From Theocolax elegans (taxonomy: Eukaryota > Arthropoda > Insecta > Hymenoptera > Cerocephalidae): 64,000 nucleotides of DNA. The position numbers were made by a program, and so were the translations under genes. The stretch spans positions 8,158,001-8,222,000 of the forward strand of contig CM047425.1 of NCBI GenBank assembly GCA_026168455.1. Direction: 5' to 3'. The notes under the pieces were generated by a model. The model searched no databases. It was not told where the DNA came from and was given only the letters and a program-made list of their open reading frames with translations. Below are positions 62,901 to 64,000 of the stretch, piece after piece. Numbering within the stretch: position 1 is the first letter of the stretch; the number at the start of each line of letters is the position of its first letter.

Positions 62901-63228
62901 TCACGTAATTAATAAAGGACAAACTAAAAAAGGTCAAGCAGTAGAATTTCAGAGGTTTCAAACTTATTGTGAACAAGCGTTTTTGGTTTTGAGAAGACAC
63001 GGTAGTTTAATTCTTTCCTTGTTTGCCATGATGATTTCGACTGGTTTACCAGAATTATCCTCCGAGAAAGACCTTAATTATTTAAGGGACACATTAGTAC
63101 TCGAGATGTCAGAAGCTGAAGCTCAAAAGCACTTTCGAAGTAAGTTTGACGAAGCTCTTTGCAATTCTTGGAAAACGTCATTAAATTGGGCATCACACAA
63201 TATGGCTAAGAGTAATAAAACAACCTAA
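59968..63228 (+). CDS. Pi3K92E: Phosphatidylinositol 3-kinase class IA catalytic subunit (p110)
   Basis: The p110 kinase phosphorylates PI(4,5)P2 to PI(3,4,5)P3 at the plasma membrane downstream of insulin-type receptors. One uninterrupted exon encodes 1086 residues, full family length. Order of domains: p85/adaptor-binding domain (about 20-110), Ras-binding domain (about 190-300), C2 (about 320-490), helical domain (about 530-700), then the kinase. Kinase residues seen: Lys817 in [14 protein letters not shown] for ATP, catalytic loop ADRHSDNIM with Asp932, and DFG at 950-952. The activation loop [20 protein letters not shown] carries the basic residues that fit PIP2. The GHILG form resembles vertebrate p110 beta/delta more than alpha. 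The start context CCAAAATG is favourable. Intact adaptor-binding and C2 domains argue for class IA over Vps34 or class II. AATAAA signals occur at 63282 and 63635. Confidence 0.97.
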   Translation: [1086 protein letters not shown]

Positions 63229-64000
63229 ATTGTAGACAACGTTTTTAATACTTTCGTGATATATATTTATATATATATATAAATAAATAAATAAATAAAT
63301 AAATATATATATATATAATGTTTTGTAAAAAGCAATACAATGATACATTTCTTTAGTGATAGCTGTTGTAGTTCTAAGTAGTTATTTATATAGTAATTAA
63401 TGTAAAATGATATATTCCTATACAGTTAATCAAGTATAATTCATTCAGTACTCACTACATAAAGCAAACAACATTCATATCACATTGAATGAAATTTGAT
63501 TTTTTTATATGTGTACTTTACTGATCCGTATTTATTTAAGCGTAGTAACATCGAAATGTAACATACTTATGTATTCTATAATTTTTATTAAAATGTATGA
63601 TTAAATGTAATGTATTAAGGAATGAAATATAAACAATAAATTTTTAAATAATCTAATTTTTGCAAAAAAACACTAGTCTTTTATGCACCCGAATATGTAT
63701 AACATTTTTAATGTTTTCATTTTTAAAGAGTTCTTAATAAGCATACCTGCATTAGGTATATAAATAATTATTTCAGAAATTTCTAGTCGACACTTCTGAT
63801 GAACTGATAAATCTTTTAATACCTTCAAAGTTTGTTTTTATACTCAATTGTTACCGGTATAAGTAAATATTTTTTTCATTGCATTACAATTGATGATTGT
63901 GAAGTTATAAAGCTTTTTTTTTAAATTTTTAAGCAGCTGCTGATAAAATTTTTAGTTCAATCATTTTTAGACAGATACTTTTAATTCTAAAGTTTATTTA
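63229..64000 (+). other. PI3-kinase 3' UTR and downstream AT-rich DNA
   Basis: AT and AAAT microsatellites (about 63261-63318) contain several overlapping AATAAA signals. A second candidate polyadenylation signal lies at 63635-63640. No further gene is visible before the window ends. Confidence 0.6.

Overview
This is a eukaryotic, AT-rich, intron-bearing stretch of an insect genome. Every recognised gene is an animal gene and several are arthropod-specific: ftz-f1, an RR-2 cuticular protein, Pep, and a lipase of the insect phospholipase A1 type. The most likely source is a holometabolous insect, and Hymenoptera (bee, ant or wasp) fits best. The SELENOF gene carries cysteine where vertebrates carry selenocysteine, as in insects that lost selenoproteins, and the lipase resembles hymenopteran PLA1 enzymes. 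Species cannot be settled from this window. No bacterial operon, CRISPR array or phage is present.

Layout. 1-4220: the last three coding exons of the nuclear receptor ftz-f1 (+), preceded by intron and followed by a long repeat-bearing 3' region. 10097-12372 (-): mitochondrial glycine cleavage H protein. 13.4-15.2 kb: a small dispersed repeat family, one copy behind a tRNA-like sequence. 14346-17262 (-): PRMT5, complete in 11 coding exons. 19138-25643 (+): Pep, complete. 26198-27031 (-): SELENOF Cys homologue. 28071-34684 (+): codanin-1, complete in 13 coding exons. 37918-42932 (+): secreted lipase/PLA1-like enzyme whose introns are packed with inverted-repeat elements. 43588-45911 (-): RR-2 cuticular protein with a TATA box. 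45.9-59.4 kb: about 13.5 kb with no gene I can support. 59968-63228 (+): class IA PI3-kinase catalytic subunit in one uninterrupted coding exon, preceded by a spliced 5' leader with a small upstream ORF.

The genes are mostly unrelated housekeeping and developmental genes. Two pairs are arranged head to head and probably share promoter DNA: PRMT5/Pep, about 1.4 kb between PRMT5 start and the likely Pep leader, and SELENOF/codanin-1, about 1.0 kb. Pep and SELENOF are tail to tail, as are the lipase and the cuticular gene.

The most unusual material is non-coding: (i) a large foldback (palindromic) element in lipase intron 1 with a second inverted-repeat element nested in one arm; (ii) another long-TIR element in lipase intron 3; (iii) two TTAA-flanked MITE-like copies 18 kb apart; and (iv) a possible tRNA-derived SINE family. 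Exon boundaries were deduced by hand from splice consensus, reading phase and remembered family sequence. Phases sum correctly for all eight multi-exon models, but no alignment or transcript data were available.
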